From positions 1 to 64,000 of the forward strand of contig NZ_BMXN01000003.1 in assembly GCF_014651775.1 (NCBI RefSeq): 64,000 nt of DNA, read 5' to 3'. Below the pieces are notes generated by a model that did no database searches, was not told the origin of the DNA, and saw only the letters and a list, made by a program, of their open reading frames with translations. This document shows, in pieces, positions 9,069 to 18,425 of the stretch (its first letter is position 1; each line of letters begins with the position of its first letter). Origin of the DNA: Vreelandella hamiltonii. Its GTDB lineage: Bacteria > Pseudomonadota > Gammaproteobacteria > Pseudomonadales > Halomonadaceae. Position numbers and translations under genes: made by a program.

Positions 9069-10292
9069 TCAGTTGTTCACCAGTGAGCACTGGCTTTCAG
9101 AGAGCGGGCGGTAGGCTTCTTCGGCGGGAATGGTGCTGAGGATGTTGTACAAGTCCCACTCACCGGTAGACTCTTCCGGCGTTTTCACCTGAGCCAGGTA
9201 CATGTCGTGAATCATGCGGCCATCTTCACGAATACGGCCATTGCGGGCAAAGAAGTCCTCTACCGGCATCTCGGCCATTTGCGCACGAACGGTCTCCGGG
9301 TCATCGGTACCAGCGGCTTCTACGGCCTTGAGGTAATGCATGGTGCTGGAGTAGATACCGGCCTGAACCATGGTCGGCATGCGACCCACTTGATCGTAGT
9401 AACGCTCGGCCCACTCACGCGACTCGTCGTCCATGTCCCAGTACCAGCCAGTGGTCAGCAGCAGCCCTTGGGTGGCTTCCAGACCCAGCGCGTGCACGTC
9501 GTTGAGGAAGATCAACAGGCCCGCCAGTTGCTGGCCGCTTTGGGTCAGGCCGAACTGGCTTGCCGTGGTGATGGCATTCACGGTGTCTGCCCCGGCGTTC
9601 GCCAGGCCCACGATCTTGGCACCGGACCCCTGAGCCTGAAGAATGTAGGAGGAGAAGTCGCTGGTGGGGAACGGATGGCGGACACCGCCCACCACTTCAC
9701 CGCCATTGACGGCTACCACTCGGGTCACGTCGCCTTCCAGAGCATGACCAAAAGCGTAGTCAGCGGTCAGCATGAACCAGGTATCGCCGCCCTGCTCGAC
9801 GACCGCCTTGGCGGTACCGTTGGCCAGGGGATAAGTGTCGTAGACCCAATGAATATGGTTGGGGGTACAGTGCTCGTTGGTGATACTGGAGGCTGCCGAC
9901 CCGGACACGATACCCAGGCCGTTGTTCTCTTCCAGCACCTTGGTGACCGCAATGGTCACCGACGAAGCCACCAGACCGCCCACCATGTCCACGTTGCGCT
10001 GGTCGATCCACTCGCGCACGGTGTTGGCGCCAACGTCCGCACTATTGCGGTCGTCGGCGCTGAAAATCACGATGGGGGCACCGTTGACGCTACCGCCGAA
10101 GTCGGCCACGGCCATTTCCATGGCCGTTTGACCGCCCGGACCCGCCAGATCTCGGTAAGTGCCCGACATGTCGGCCAGATAGCCAATGCGCACTTCGCCG
10201 TCGCTGATCTCGGCTTGGGCGGCAGACGCCATCATGCTGGCAGTGGCAGCCACGGCAATGCTGGCGGCCAGCGTTTTCTTGGTAAAGATCAT
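9069..10292 (-). CDS. Periplasmic substrate-binding protein of the HAAT-type ABC importer
   Basis: A 407-residue exported binding protein of the Leu/Ile/Val-binding (peripla_BP_6) family. The N-terminus is a clear signal peptide: MIFTKKTLAA, a hydrophobic core, and an AQA-E cleavage site at about residue 27. The mature protein starts with the family pattern VRIGYLADMSGTYRDLAGPG. It carries VGGLVASSVTIAVTKVLEE in the first lobe. The subfamily looks closer to amide/short-chain-acid binders than to classical LivJ, so the ligand could be a branched-chain amino acid or a related compound. A 137-base spacer separates it from livF, longer than the other gaps in the operon, and may hold a processing site or internal promoter for high-level expression. 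Confidence 0.88.
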   Translation of the reverse strand: MIFTKKTLAASIAVAATASMMASAAQAEISDGEVRIGYLADMSGTYRDLAGPGGQTAMEMAVADFGGSVNGAPIVIFSADDRNSADVGANTVREWIDQRNVDMVGGLVASSVTIAVTKVLEENNGLGIVSGSAASSITNEHCTPNHIHWVYDTYPLANGTAKAVVEQGGDTWFMLTADYAFGHALEGDVTRVVAVNGGEVVGGVRHPFPTSDFSSYILQAQGSGAKIVGLANAGADTVNAITTASQFGLTQSGQQLAGLLIFLNDVHALGLEATQGLLLTTGWYWDMDDESREWAERYYDQVGRMPTMVQAGIYSSTMHYLKAVEAAGTDDPETVRAQMAEMPVEDFFARNGRIREDGRMIHDMYLAQVKTPEESTGEWDLYNILSTIPAEEAYRPLSESQCSLVNN

Positions 10293-10326
10293 GTTCGTCT
10301 CCTGGCCCTTGGGGCCTTTGTTGTTG

Positions 10327-10354
10327 TGATGCGGACGCTGTGGTGATGCGGACG
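10327..10354. repeat. Short direct repeat in the livF-binding protein spacer
   Basis: TGATGCGGACG occurs at 10327-10337 and again at 10344-10354, within a GTTGTG-rich 137-base intergenic spacer. No function is evident. Confidence 0.4.
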
Positions 10355-10429
10355 TTCAATGGTTGTGGTTGTGCTTGTGTTTGAGTGAAGCGTGAGCAGT
10401 GCAATCAAATGATGCGTTGTGTGCGGTCT

Positions 10430-11176
10430 CTATACCCCCAGCATGCTGTTCAAGTGCTCGCGGCGCGAAGGCAGCTGCGCCGCCGTGATCTCTTCGACGA
10501 TCTGGCCGTGATCCATGACGAAATGGCGGTCGGCCAGCGGCGCGGCAAAACGGAAGTTCTGCTCGACCAGTACGATGGTCATGCCCCGCTCTTTCAGCTG
10601 CACCAGCACTTCGCCCAGCTTCTGCACGATGACCGGCGCCAAGCCTTCGGTAATCTCGTCGAGCAGCAGCAGCCGCGCACCGGTGCGCAGAATGCGCGCC
10701 ATGGCCAGCATCTGCTGTTCACCGCCCGAGAGTCGGGTTCCCTGACTCTTGCGCCGCTCGTACAGGTTGGGGAACATGGCATATATCTCATCCAGGCTCA
10801 TTCCACCGGAACGTACCGTGGGCGGCAGCAGTAGATTTTCGTGCACGTCCAGGCTGGCGAAGATGCCGCGTTCTTCGGGGCAATAGCCAATACCCAGACG
10901 AGGAATATGGTGAGGCTTCATGCGCAGGGTTTCGCTGCCATTGATGACGATGGAGCCGGTGCGGCGCCCCACCATGTTCATGATGGCCTTTAGTGTGGTA
11001 CTACGCCCTGCACCGTTGCGACCCAGCAGCGTCACCAGCTCGCCCCGCTTGACGTTGAAATTGACCCCATGAAGGATATGCGACTCGCCATAGAAGGCGT
11101 GCAGGTCCTGCACGCGGAGCATTTCCAGGCTTTGAGTCTCTGCGACCGGATGTTCGAGGGCTTCTGCAGTCTTCAT
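10430..11176 (-). CDS. livF: HAAT-type ABC importer ATPase, LivF subunit (variant Walker A)
   Basis: Cytoplasmic ATP-binding subunit, 248 residues. Visible motifs are Walker A GRNGAGRST (52-60), the signature LSGGEQQMLA near 150 and Walker B LLLLDEITEGLAP near 172. The Walker A lysine that normally contacts the ATP phosphates is arginine here (residue 58, codon CGT). That would take three base changes from a lysine codon, so it is not a simple sequencing error. The heterodimer partner LivG keeps the lysine. The gene overlaps livG by 4 bases (ATGA), implying translational coupling. Confidence 0.88.
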   Translation of the reverse strand: MKTAEALEHPVAETQSLEMLRVQDLHAFYGESHILHGVNFNVKRGELVTLLGRNGAGRSTTLKAIMNMVGRRTGSIVINGSETLRMKPHHIPRLGIGYCPEERGIFASLDVHENLLLPPTVRSGGMSLDEIYAMFPNLYERRKSQGTRLSGGEQQMLAMARILRTGARLLLLDEITEGLAPVIVQKLGEVLVQLKERGMTIVLVEQNFRFAAPLADRHFVMDHGQIVEEITAAQLPSRREHLNSMLGV

Positions 11177-11961
11177 ACGGCGGCCTCCTCACTGGCAGCT
11201 TCGCTGCCCATATAGGCTTCACGTACCAGCGGGTTGCGGGAAACGCTGTCGTAGTCGCCTTCCGCCAATACCGCGCCTCGGGCCAATACCGTAATGCGGT
11301 CACACAAGCGGCTGACCACGCTCAGGTTGTGCTCCACCATCAGCACGGTACGCCCCTGGGAAACGCGCTTGATCAACGCCACGATGCGGTCCACGTCTTC
11401 GGCACCCATGCCCTGGGTAGGCTCGTCCAGCAGCATCATGCTGGGGTCCAGCGCCAGAGTGGTCGCCACCTCCAGGGCACGCTTGCGGCCATAGGGCATT
11501 TCGACCGTCAATGTATCGGCATACTCACGCAGCCCCACTTCATCCAACAAGGCCAGGGCACGATCATTGAGGTGATCCAGCGTTTTTTCGGACTTCCAGA
11601 AATGAAACGACGTTCCCAACTGGCGCTGCAGCGCAACACGCACGTTTTCCAGCGCCGTCATGTGCGCAAACACCGCCGAAATCTGAAACGAGCGCACCAG
11701 GCCCAGCTGGGCAATTTCATTGGATTTCTTGCTGGTAATCGGCTGGCCACGGTAGAGAATCTCACCGCGCGTTGGAGGCAGGAACTTGGTGAGCAGGTTG
11801 AACACCGTGGTTTTGCCGGCACCGTTGGGGCCGATCAGGGCGTGGATATGCCCCTCCTGCACCTGTAGGTTGACGTTATCCACGGCCGTAAAGCCGCGAA
11901 ACTCTTTGGTCAGCCCTCGCGTTTCGAGCACTGGCCTCTGGGTCACTTCATCTGCACGCAT
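11173..11961 (-). CDS. livG: HAAT-type ABC importer ATPase, LivG subunit
   Basis: Cytoplasmic ATP-binding subunit, 262 residues, first gene of the importer operon. Walker A GPNGAGKTTVFN lies near residue 42. The degenerate signature MPYGRKRALEVA near 160 follows the YGxxRxLE pattern normal for LivG. Walker B MLLDEPTQGM lies near 178, with the LivG-type C-terminal tail (NPLVREAYMG) following. It is transcribed divergently from liuR across a 311-base intergenic region. LiuR control is possible but not shown. Confidence 0.9.
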   Translation of the reverse strand: MRADEVTQRPVLETRGLTKEFRGFTAVDNVNLQVQEGHIHALIGPNGAGKTTVFNLLTKFLPPTRGEILYRGQPITSKKSNEIAQLGLVRSFQISAVFAHMTALENVRVALQRQLGTSFHFWKSEKTLDHLNDRALALLDEVGLREYADTLTVEMPYGRKRALEVATTLALDPSMMLLDEPTQGMGAEDVDRIVALIKRVSQGRTVLMVEHNLSVVSRLCDRITVLARGAVLAEGDYDSVSRNPLVREAYMGSEAASEEAAV

Positions 11962-12272
11962 GAGGTAGGACGCCTCTTGTTGTTCTTGTAGGGTGGGAAG
12001 CGCGGCGGAGTAACCGACAACGCATCCTTACCTGAACGTAAGCTGTAGGTGCAAACTAGCAACCCAGCACCGGGTATTACAATTACAACTTTGGTCTACG
12101 CACCACGATAGCGCAGCGCTTGAAAACGCTGAAACAACCAAATTTCAACAGCTTGCAAATTTTAAACGCTTGCCAACGATAGCCACTCGCTACTTTACGT
12201 TAACGTAAACTTGTTTTAGCCTCATGGTCAGTGTTCCATAGGGACATTCCCCTATCGACGAGAATAACGATC
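11962..12272. other. Divergent livG-liuR intergenic region
   Basis: A 311-base AT-rich region between the two divergent operons. The only element I can support in it is the LiuR palindrome at 12194-12209. I see no RNA gene or ORF with a ribosome binding site. Confidence 0.5.
12194..12209. promoter_or_regulatory. LiuR operator (perfect 16-bp palindrome)
   Basis: TTTACGTTAACGTAAA is its own reverse complement. It lies 63 bases upstream of the liuR start codon, where an autoregulated MerR-family regulator would bind. A related copy at 6922-6937 precedes the valine genes. Confidence 0.75.
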
Positions 12273-12677
12273 ATGAGCAAAACCTACACGATCAGCGAGT
12301 TGGCCAGCGAGTTCGATGTCACCACGCGCAGCATCCGTTTTTACGAAGACCAGGAGCTGCTGCACCCTTCTCGCCGTGGGCAAACACGCATTTACAGCAG
12401 CAAGGACCGCGTACGCCTGAAGCTGACCCTGCGCGGCAAACGGCTGGGCTTTTCACTGGCCGAGATTCGCGAACTGTTCGAGCTGTGGGACGAAACGCGC
12501 AGCGGCAGCGAAAAGCAGTTGCACCTGATGCTCAGCAAGATCGGCGAACGCAAGGCCGCGCTGGAGCAGCAGATGAAAGACATCACCATGGTGCAACTGG
12601 AGCTGGAGAGTGCCGAAATCCGCTGCCGCCAGGCGCTGGAAGAGTTGAACGAGAAGCACCCGGCCACTTCCAAATAA
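12273..12677 (+). CDS. liuR: MerR-family regulator of branched-chain amino acid catabolism
   Basis: DNA-binding regulator of 134 residues. The N-terminal winged-helix MerR domain (about 3-72) begins YTISELASEFDVTTRSIRFY and includes GQTRIYSSKDRVRLKL. A long coiled-coil dimerisation helix (about 75-120) follows, and there is no cysteine-rich metal site. Short MerR proteins of this kind next to liuABCDE are the known LiuR regulators of leucine/isovalerate degradation. I chose the ATG at 12273 (MSKTYTIS), although the open frame extends 14 codons upstream. It is the first gene of the liu operon, with its own palindromic operator upstream. Confidence 0.9.
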   Translation: MSKTYTISELASEFDVTTRSIRFYEDQELLHPSRRGQTRIYSSKDRVRLKLTLRGKRLGFSLAEIRELFELWDETRSGSEKQLHLMLSKIGERKAALEQQMKDITMVQLELESAEIRCRQALEELNEKHPATSK

Positions 12678-12747
12678 GCCGCTCGAATACCGCCAGCAGA
12701 CACGGTCCATTAACAATCAACAAGCAACGACGACAAGGTGATTGAGC

Positions 12748-13917
12748 ATGTTTTCCCACTACACAGAACTGAATTTTGGCCTCGACGACGAGCTGAACAT
12801 GCTGCGCGAACAGGTCAATGCGTTTGCCGCCAGCGAAATAGCGCCCAGAGCCGCCGAGATCGACCGTAACAACGAGTTCCCCAACGACCTGTGGCAGAAG
12901 TTTGGTGACATGGGGCTGCTGGGCATTACCGTCCCGGAAGAGGATGGCGGTAGCGGCATGGGCTATCTGGCGCACTGCATTGCCATGGAAGAGATCTCCC
13001 GTGCCAGTGCGTCGGTGGCCCTCTCTTATGGCGCGCACTCCAACCTGTGCGTCAACCAATTGAAGATCAACGCCTCCGCCGAGCAGAAAGCCAAATACCT
13101 GCCCAAACTGATCAGCGGTGAGCACGTGGGCGCGCTGGCCATGTCGGAGCCGGGTGCCGGTTCCGATGTAGTGTCGATGCAGCTGCGCGCCAAGGACGAT
13201 GGCGACCACTACGTGCTCAACGGCAACAAGATGTGGATCACCAACGGCCCCGATGCCGACGTGCTGGTGGTCTACGCCAAGACCGACCCGGAAGCAGGCT
13301 CCAAGGGCATCACCGCGTTCATCATCGAGAAAGGCATGCCCGGCTTCTCCACCGCCCAGAAGCTCGACAAGCTGGGCATGCGCGGCTCCAACACCTGCGA
13401 GCTGGTGTTTCAGGACTGCCGCGTGCCCGCCGAGAACGTGCTGGGCGAGGTAGGCAAGGGCGTGCGGGTATTGATGAGCGGGCTGGATTACGAGCGCACC
13501 GTGCTGGCCGCCGGCCCCATCGGCATCATGCAGGCCGCCATGGACGTGGTCATTCCCTATATCCACGAGCGCAAGCAGTTCAACCAATCCATTGGCGAGT
13601 TCCAGCTGGTACAGGGCAAAGTGGCCGACATGTACACCACGCTGAACGCTTGCCGCGCTTACCTGTATGCCGTGGCCAGCGCCTGCGACCGGGGCCAGAC
13701 CTCGCGCAAGGATGCCGCCGGGGTGATCCTGTATTGTGCTGAAAAGGCCACCCAGGTCGCGCTGGACGCCATTCAACTGCTGGGCGGCAATGGCTACATC
13801 AACGAATACCCCACCGGCCGCCTGCTGCGCGATGCGAAGCTCTATGAAATTGGCGCCGGCACCAGCGAAATTCGCCGCATGCTGATTGGTCGCGAACTCT
13901 TCACCGAAAGCCATTAA
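12748..13917 (+). CDS. liuA: Isovaleryl-CoA dehydrogenase
   Basis: Oxidises isovaleryl-CoA to 3-methylcrotonyl-CoA in leucine breakdown, passing electrons to electron-transfer flavoprotein. The protein has 389 residues with standard acyl-CoA dehydrogenase domains. Diagnostic for isovaleryl-CoA dehydrogenase, the usual C-terminal catalytic glutamate is replaced ([11 protein letters not shown]). A glutamate is instead supplied by [10 protein letters not shown] at about residue 249, as in the characterised human enzyme. The ATG at 12748 is preceded by AAGGTG with 7-base spacing. A TTG two codons upstream is the alternative start. First structural gene after liuR. Confidence 0.93.
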   Translation: MFSHYTELNFGLDDELNMLREQVNAFAASEIAPRAAEIDRNNEFPNDLWQKFGDMGLLGITVPEEDGGSGMGYLAHCIAMEEISRASASVALSYGAHSNLCVNQLKINASAEQKAKYLPKLISGEHVGALAMSEPGAGSDVVSMQLRAKDDGDHYVLNGNKMWITNGPDADVLVVYAKTDPEAGSKGITAFIIEKGMPGFSTAQKLDKLGMRGSNTCELVFQDCRVPAENVLGEVGKGVRVLMSGLDYERTVLAAGPIGIMQAAMDVVIPYIHERKQFNQSIGEFQLVQGKVADMYTTLNACRAYLYAVASACDRGQTSRKDAAGVILYCAEKATQVALDAIQLLGGNGYINEYPTGRLLRDAKLYEIGAGTSEIRRMLIGRELFTESH

Positions 13918-13939
13918 TCGACTCAGGAAGGTTTGCGCC

Positions 13940-15547
13940 ATGAGCACACTCTCGACACAGATCAACCCGCGCAGCGATGTTTTTCAGGCCAACGAGGCCG
14001 CCATGCTGGGGGAAGTGAACAAGCTGCGTGAGCTGACCGCGGCCATCGCCCAGGGCGGCGGCGCCAACGCCCGCACCCGCCACGAAAGCCGTGGCAAGCT
14101 GTTCGTACGTGACCGTATCGACCACTTGATCGATGAAGGCTCGCCGTTTCTGGAATTTTCTGCGCTGGCAGCCCATCACGTTTACGACAGCGACGTGCCC
14201 GCCGCCGGGGTGGTCACCGGGATTGGCCGGGTATCGGGGGTGGAGTGCGTGATCGTGGCCAACGATGCCACGGTCAAGGGCGGCACCTATTTCCCGCTGA
14301 CGGTGAAAAAGCACCTGCGCGCCCAGGAAGTGGCTCGCAAGCACCGCCTGCCATGCATCTACCTGGTCGATTCCGGCGGAGCTTTTCTGCCCCGCCAGGA
14401 CGAGGTCTTCCCCGACCGCGACCACTTCGGCCGGATTTTCTACAACCAGGCCACGCTCTCTGCCGAGGGTATCCCGCAAATCGCGGTGGTCATGGGCTCC
14501 TGCACCGCAGGCGGTGCTTATGTGCCCGCCATGGCGGACGAGTCCATCATCGTCAAGGAGCAGGGAACGATCTTTTTGGGCGGCCCACCGCTGGTCAAAG
14601 CAGCGACCGGGGAAAACATCAGCGCCGAAGACCTGGGCGGCGCCGATGTGCATACCCGCATCAGCGGCGTGGCCGACCACTACGCCGAAAACGACGCCCA
14701 TGCGCTGCAGCTGGCACGGGCCTGCGTGTCCCGGCTCAACTGGCAAAAGCGTGGCCAGCTCGCCATGCAACCCCCCAGGCCGCCAAGACTCGACCCCGCA
14801 GAGCTGTACGGCATCGTCGGCACCGATCTGAAAAAACCTTACGATGTGCGCGAAGTGATCGGCCGTATCGTCGATGGCTCTGATTTCGATGAGTTCAAGC
14901 GCTACTACGGCGACACCCTGGTGACCGGCTTTGCGCATATCCACGGCTACCCGGTGGGTATCGTCGCCAACAACGGCGTGCTGTTTTCGGAAAGCGCCGT
15001 GAAAGGCGCGCACTTCATCGAACTGTGTGCCCAGCGCAAGATTCCGCTGGTCTTCCTGCAGAACATCACCGGCTTCATGGTGGGCTCCAAATACGAGCAC
15101 GAAGGCATCGCCAAGCACGGCGCCAAGCTGGTCACCGCCGTAGCCTGCGCCAACGTACCGAAGTACACCGTGCTGATTGGCGGCAGCTTCGGTGCTGGCA
15201 ACTACGGCATGTGTGGCCGAGCCTACGACCCCAATCTGCTGTTCATGTGGCCCAATGCGCGTATTTCCGTGATGGGCGGCGAGCAGGCGGCAGGCGTACT
15301 TTCCCAGGTGAAGCGCGAGCAGTACGAACGTGAAGGCCGGGAATGGAGCAAGGCAGACGAAGAGGCCTTCAAACAGCCCACCCGCGACCAGTACGAGCAC
15401 CAGGGCCACCCCTACTACGCCAGCGCGCGCCTGTGGGATGACGGAGTCATCGACCCGCTGCAAACCCGCGACGTGCTGGGTCTCTCGTTGGCCGCCGCCA
15501 TGAACGCAGAAATCAAAGAGACGCGCTTCGGCGTGTTCCGGATGTAA
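13940..15547 (+). CDS. liuB: 3-methylcrotonyl-CoA carboxylase, carboxyltransferase (beta) subunit
   Basis: Transfers the carboxyl group from carboxybiotin to 3-methylcrotonyl-CoA, forming 3-methylglutaconyl-CoA. The protein has 535 residues with two crotonase-like carboxyltransferase halves. Visible motifs include [21 protein letters not shown] at the start (in part), [14 protein letters not shown] near 190, [11 protein letters not shown] near 370 and [16 protein letters not shown] near 410, all conserved in MccB. The start ATG at 13940 has AGGAAGG upstream. An earlier in-frame ATG at 13886 would overlap liuA and is unlikely. It partners the biotin subunit encoded by liuD two genes downstream. 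Confidence 0.94.
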   Translation: MSTLSTQINPRSDVFQANEAAMLGEVNKLRELTAAIAQGGGANARTRHESRGKLFVRDRIDHLIDEGSPFLEFSALAAHHVYDSDVPAAGVVTGIGRVSGVECVIVANDATVKGGTYFPLTVKKHLRAQEVARKHRLPCIYLVDSGGAFLPRQDEVFPDRDHFGRIFYNQATLSAEGIPQIAVVMGSCTAGGAYVPAMADESIIVKEQGTIFLGGPPLVKAATGENISAEDLGGADVHTRISGVADHYAENDAHALQLARACVSRLNWQKRGQLAMQPPRPPRLDPAELYGIVGTDLKKPYDVREVIGRIVDGSDFDEFKRYYGDTLVTGFAHIHGYPVGIVANNGVLFSESAVKGAHFIELCAQRKIPLVFLQNITGFMVGSKYEHEGIAKHGAKLVTAVACANVPKYTVLIGGSFGAGNYGMCGRAYDPNLLFMWPNARISVMGGEQAAGVLSQVKREQYEREGREWSKADEEAFKQPTRDQYEHQGHPYYASARLWDDGVIDPLQTRDVLGLSLAAAMNAEIKETRFGVFRM

Positions 15548-15557
15548 GGGGCATCAC

Positions 15558-16382
15558 ATGGCTTACTCAACCCTGGTTATCGAATCGGGTGTCGCCCGGC
15601 TGACCTTGAACCGTCCAGAGGTGCACAACGCCTTTGACGATCGCTTGATCGCCGAACTGAACGGTCATCTGGAGAGCCTGCACGATCTGGCCAGCGCAGG
15701 CGACGTGCGCGTAGTGGTCCTCGGCTCCGAGGGCAAGAGCTTTTCGGCCGGTGCGGACCTGAACTGGATGAAGCGCATGGTCGATTACGACCTGGCCGAC
15801 AACCTGGCCGATTCACGCAAGCTGGCGGCGCTGATGCACGGCCTGGACACGCTGCCCTGCCCCACCCTGTGCCGCGTTCAGGGCGCCGCGTTCGGTGGCG
15901 CGGTCGGGCTTGCCGCCTGCTGCGACATCGTCATCGCTTCCGAGAAGGCTCGGTTTTGCCTGTCGGAGGTCAATATCGGCCTGTCACCGGCCGTGATCAG
16001 CCCTTACGTCCAGCGCGCCCTTGGCCAACGGCAGATGCGCCGCTACGCGCTGAGCGCCGAAATCATGGATGCCCCTACCGCGCTGCAGCTGGGGCTCGCC
16101 CACCAGGTAGTCGAACACGATGCGCTGGATCACGCCATCGATACCATGATCGACACCCTGGCCAAGGGCTCTCCTCAGGCGCAGCGGGCAACCAAAGCCC
16201 TGCTGGCCAGCGTGGCCCAGGCCCCGGATTCGGATGCCACCCGCGAGCACACCTGCCAGGTCATCGCCCAGCTGCGGGTCAGTGAAGAAGGCCAGGAGGG
16301 CCTGGCCAGCTTTTTCGACAAGCGCCGCCCCGCCTGGACATCCCCCGAAGAACACCAACACGCCGCGGAGCCACGCTCATGA
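15558..16382 (+). CDS. liuC: 3-methylglutaconyl-CoA hydratase
   Basis: Hydrates 3-methylglutaconyl-CoA to 3-hydroxy-3-methylglutaryl-CoA. A crotonase-fold protein of 274 residues, with the oxyanion-hole segment SFSAGADLNWMKRM near residue 63 and GAAFGGAVGLAACCDIVIA near 110. SEVNIGLSPAVISPYV near 137 is the pattern seen in LiuC/AUH-type hydratases. It lies between the two carboxylase subunit genes, 10 bases after liuB, and overlaps liuD by 4 bases (ATGA). Confidence 0.92.
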   Translation: MAYSTLVIESGVARLTLNRPEVHNAFDDRLIAELNGHLESLHDLASAGDVRVVVLGSEGKSFSAGADLNWMKRMVDYDLADNLADSRKLAALMHGLDTLPCPTLCRVQGAAFGGAVGLAACCDIVIASEKARFCLSEVNIGLSPAVISPYVQRALGQRQMRRYALSAEIMDAPTALQLGLAHQVVEHDALDHAIDTMIDTLAKGSPQAQRATKALLASVAQAPDSDATREHTCQVIAQLRVSEEGQEGLASFFDKRRPAWTSPEEHQHAAEPRS

Positions 16383-18415
16383 CGCCTACCCCGACCCCCT
16401 TCGATACCCTGCTGGTAGCCAACCGGGGTGAAATTGCCTGCCGCGTGATGCGCACCGCCCGCCGTCTGGGGCTGAAAACCGTGGCGGTCTACTCGGATGC
16501 CGATGCCACCGCCCGCCATGTGCGGGAAGCCGACGAGGCCGTGCGTCTTGGCCCGGCGGCCGCCCGGGAAAGCTACCTGAACATCGAGGCAGTGATCGAC
16601 GCCGCCCAACGCACCGGCACCGGCGCCATTCACCCCGGTTACGGCTTTCTGTCCGAAAACGGCACTTTCGTCAAAGCGCTGGAACAGGCCGGTATTACCT
16701 TCGTTGGCCCGCCCGCTTCCGCCATTGCCGCCATGGGCGACAAATCGGCGGCCAAGGCACGCATGGCCAACGCGGGGGTGCCGCTGGTACCGGGCTACCA
16801 CGGCGACGATCAGGATGACGCCCTGCTGCGCGCCGAAGCCGACAAGATCGGCTACCCGGTGATGCTGAAAGCCAGCGCAGGCGGCGGCGGCAAGGGCATG
16901 CGCGTGGTCGAAAGCGGTGAAGGCTTCAAGGCGGCGCTGGACGGCTGCCGCCGGGAATCGAAAGCCGCCTTTGGCGACGACCGCATGCTGATCGAAAAGT
17001 ATCTGGTGCAGCCCCGCCATGTAGAGGTACAGGTCTTTTGTGACCGCTACGGCCAAGGCGTGTACCTCTTCGAGCGCGACTGCAGCGTGCAGCGTCGCCA
17101 CCAGAAAGTCATCGAAGAAGCCCCCGCCCCCGGCATGACGCCCGAGCTGCGCTCTGCCATGGGCGACGCCGCCGTTCGCGCTGCCAAGGAGATCGGCTAC
17201 GTGGGCGCGGGCACGGTGGAGTTCCTTCTGGACGCCGATGGCTCGTTCTACTTCATGGAGATGAACACCCGCCTGCAGGTGGAGCACCCCGTCACCGAGA
17301 TGATCACCGGCCAGGATCTGGTGGAGTGGCAATTGAGAGTCGCCATGGGCGAGCCGCTGCCCTGTCGTCAGGACGAGCTGACCATCACCGGTCACAGCTT
17401 CGAGGCGAGGCTCTACGCCGAGGACCCGGAGCAGGACTTCTTGCCTGCCACCGGCCTGCTGTCCCGCTTCGAACTGGACACCGAAGGCGCGGGCCTGGCC
17501 GCCGACCAGGTGCGCCTGGACAGCGGCGTGGAGAGCGGCGATCGCGTGTCGATGCACTACGACCCCATGCTGGCCAAGCTGATCGTGCACGGTGTCGACC
17601 GCGACGCCGCGCTGGCTACCTTGAACCGGGCGCTGGCCGCGCTGGATGTGCAGGGGGTGGTGACCAACCGCGCCTTCCTGCAGCGGCTGGCCAATCACCC
17701 CGGCTTCAAGAACGTCGAGCTGGACACGCGCTTCATCGAACGCAACGAAGCGACGCTATTCGCGCCACGCCGCTATACCACGCAGGACTATGCCAGCGCT
17801 GCGCTGATCGGGCTGCACCAGCTGGCTCAGGAGTGCGAAAGCGACTCGCCCTGGGACCGCCACGACGGCTTCCGGCTCAATGCCCCGCATACCATCCGCA
17901 TCACGCTGTGCGACCCCAGCGCGGCGCAAGGCCCGGAGAGTGACAGCCTGGTCGTGGTGGAGGGCAAACGCACGAGCCTGGACGCCCAGTGGCAGCTGAC
18001 CGTCGGCGAGCACACGCTCAGCGCCAGCCTGCAACCGCTGGCAGGCGATGCGGTGGCGGTGACCCTCGACGGCCATCGCCGTCGCCTGCAGGCCTACCGG
18101 GATGGCAATGTCGTCGTGATGGCCGAGCCCAGCGGTGAAACCCGCCTGCTCTGGCAGCGTATCGACGCCATCGACCACGGCCATCAGGAAACCGAGGCGA
18201 CCCTTACCGCCCCCATGCACGGCACCGTCGTGGCGCTGCTGGTCGAACCCGGCACCACGGTAGAAAAAGGCATGCCCTTGATGGTCATGGAGGCCATGAA
18301 AATGGAGCACACCATGACGGCACCGACCCACGGCAGCGTGGCCACGTTCCACTTCCAGGCAGGCGACACGGTCAGCCAGGGTGACGTGCTGCTCGACTTT
18401 GCCCCCAGCGAATAG
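16379..18415 (+). CDS. liuD: 3-methylcrotonyl-CoA carboxylase, biotin-containing (alpha) subunit
   Basis: Carboxylates its own biotin with bicarbonate and ATP, for use by LiuB. The 678-residue protein has an N-terminal biotin carboxylase domain (about 1-450, with LLVANRGEIACRVMRTARRLG, the ATP-grasp loop KASAGGGGKGMRV and EMNTRLQVEHPVTE). A linker follows, then a C-terminal biotinyl domain whose VMEAMKMEHTM motif places the biotinylated lysine at residue 641. It overlaps liuC by 4 bases and is followed 10 bases later by liuE. The domain order and neighbours separate it from propionyl- and acetyl-CoA carboxylases. Confidence 0.94.
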   Translation: MTPTPTPFDTLLVANRGEIACRVMRTARRLGLKTVAVYSDADATARHVREADEAVRLGPAAARESYLNIEAVIDAAQRTGTGAIHPGYGFLSENGTFVKALEQAGITFVGPPASAIAAMGDKSAAKARMANAGVPLVPGYHGDDQDDALLRAEADKIGYPVMLKASAGGGGKGMRVVESGEGFKAALDGCRRESKAAFGDDRMLIEKYLVQPRHVEVQVFCDRYGQGVYLFERDCSVQRRHQKVIEEAPAPGMTPELRSAMGDAAVRAAKEIGYVGAGTVEFLLDADGSFYFMEMNTRLQVEHPVTEMITGQDLVEWQLRVAMGEPLPCRQDELTITGHSFEARLYAEDPEQDFLPATGLLSRFELDTEGAGLAADQVRLDSGVESGDRVSMHYDPMLAKLIVHGVDRDAALATLNRALAALDVQGVVTNRAFLQRLANHPGFKNVELDTRFIERNEATLFAPRRYTTQDYASAALIGLHQLAQECESDSPWDRHDGFRLNAPHTIRITLCDPSAAQGPESDSLVVVEGKRTSLDAQWQLTVGEHTLSASLQPLAGDAVAVTLDGHRRRLQAYRDGNVVVMAEPSGETRLLWQRIDAIDHGHQETEATLTAPMHGTVVALLVEPGTTVEKGMPLMVMEAMKMEHTMTAPTHGSVATFHFQAGDTVSQGDVLLDFAPSE

Positions 18416-18425
18416 GAGCTTCTCC

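Noticed and set aside
10293-10429. Possible riboswitch or terminator between livF and the binding-protein gene
   Set aside because: Only a short direct repeat and GT-rich sequence are visible, with no stable GC stem or T-run.
12583-13965. 460-codon frame on the minus strand across liuA
   Set aside because: Antisense shadow of isovaleryl-CoA dehydrogenase, with low-complexity composition and no start signal.
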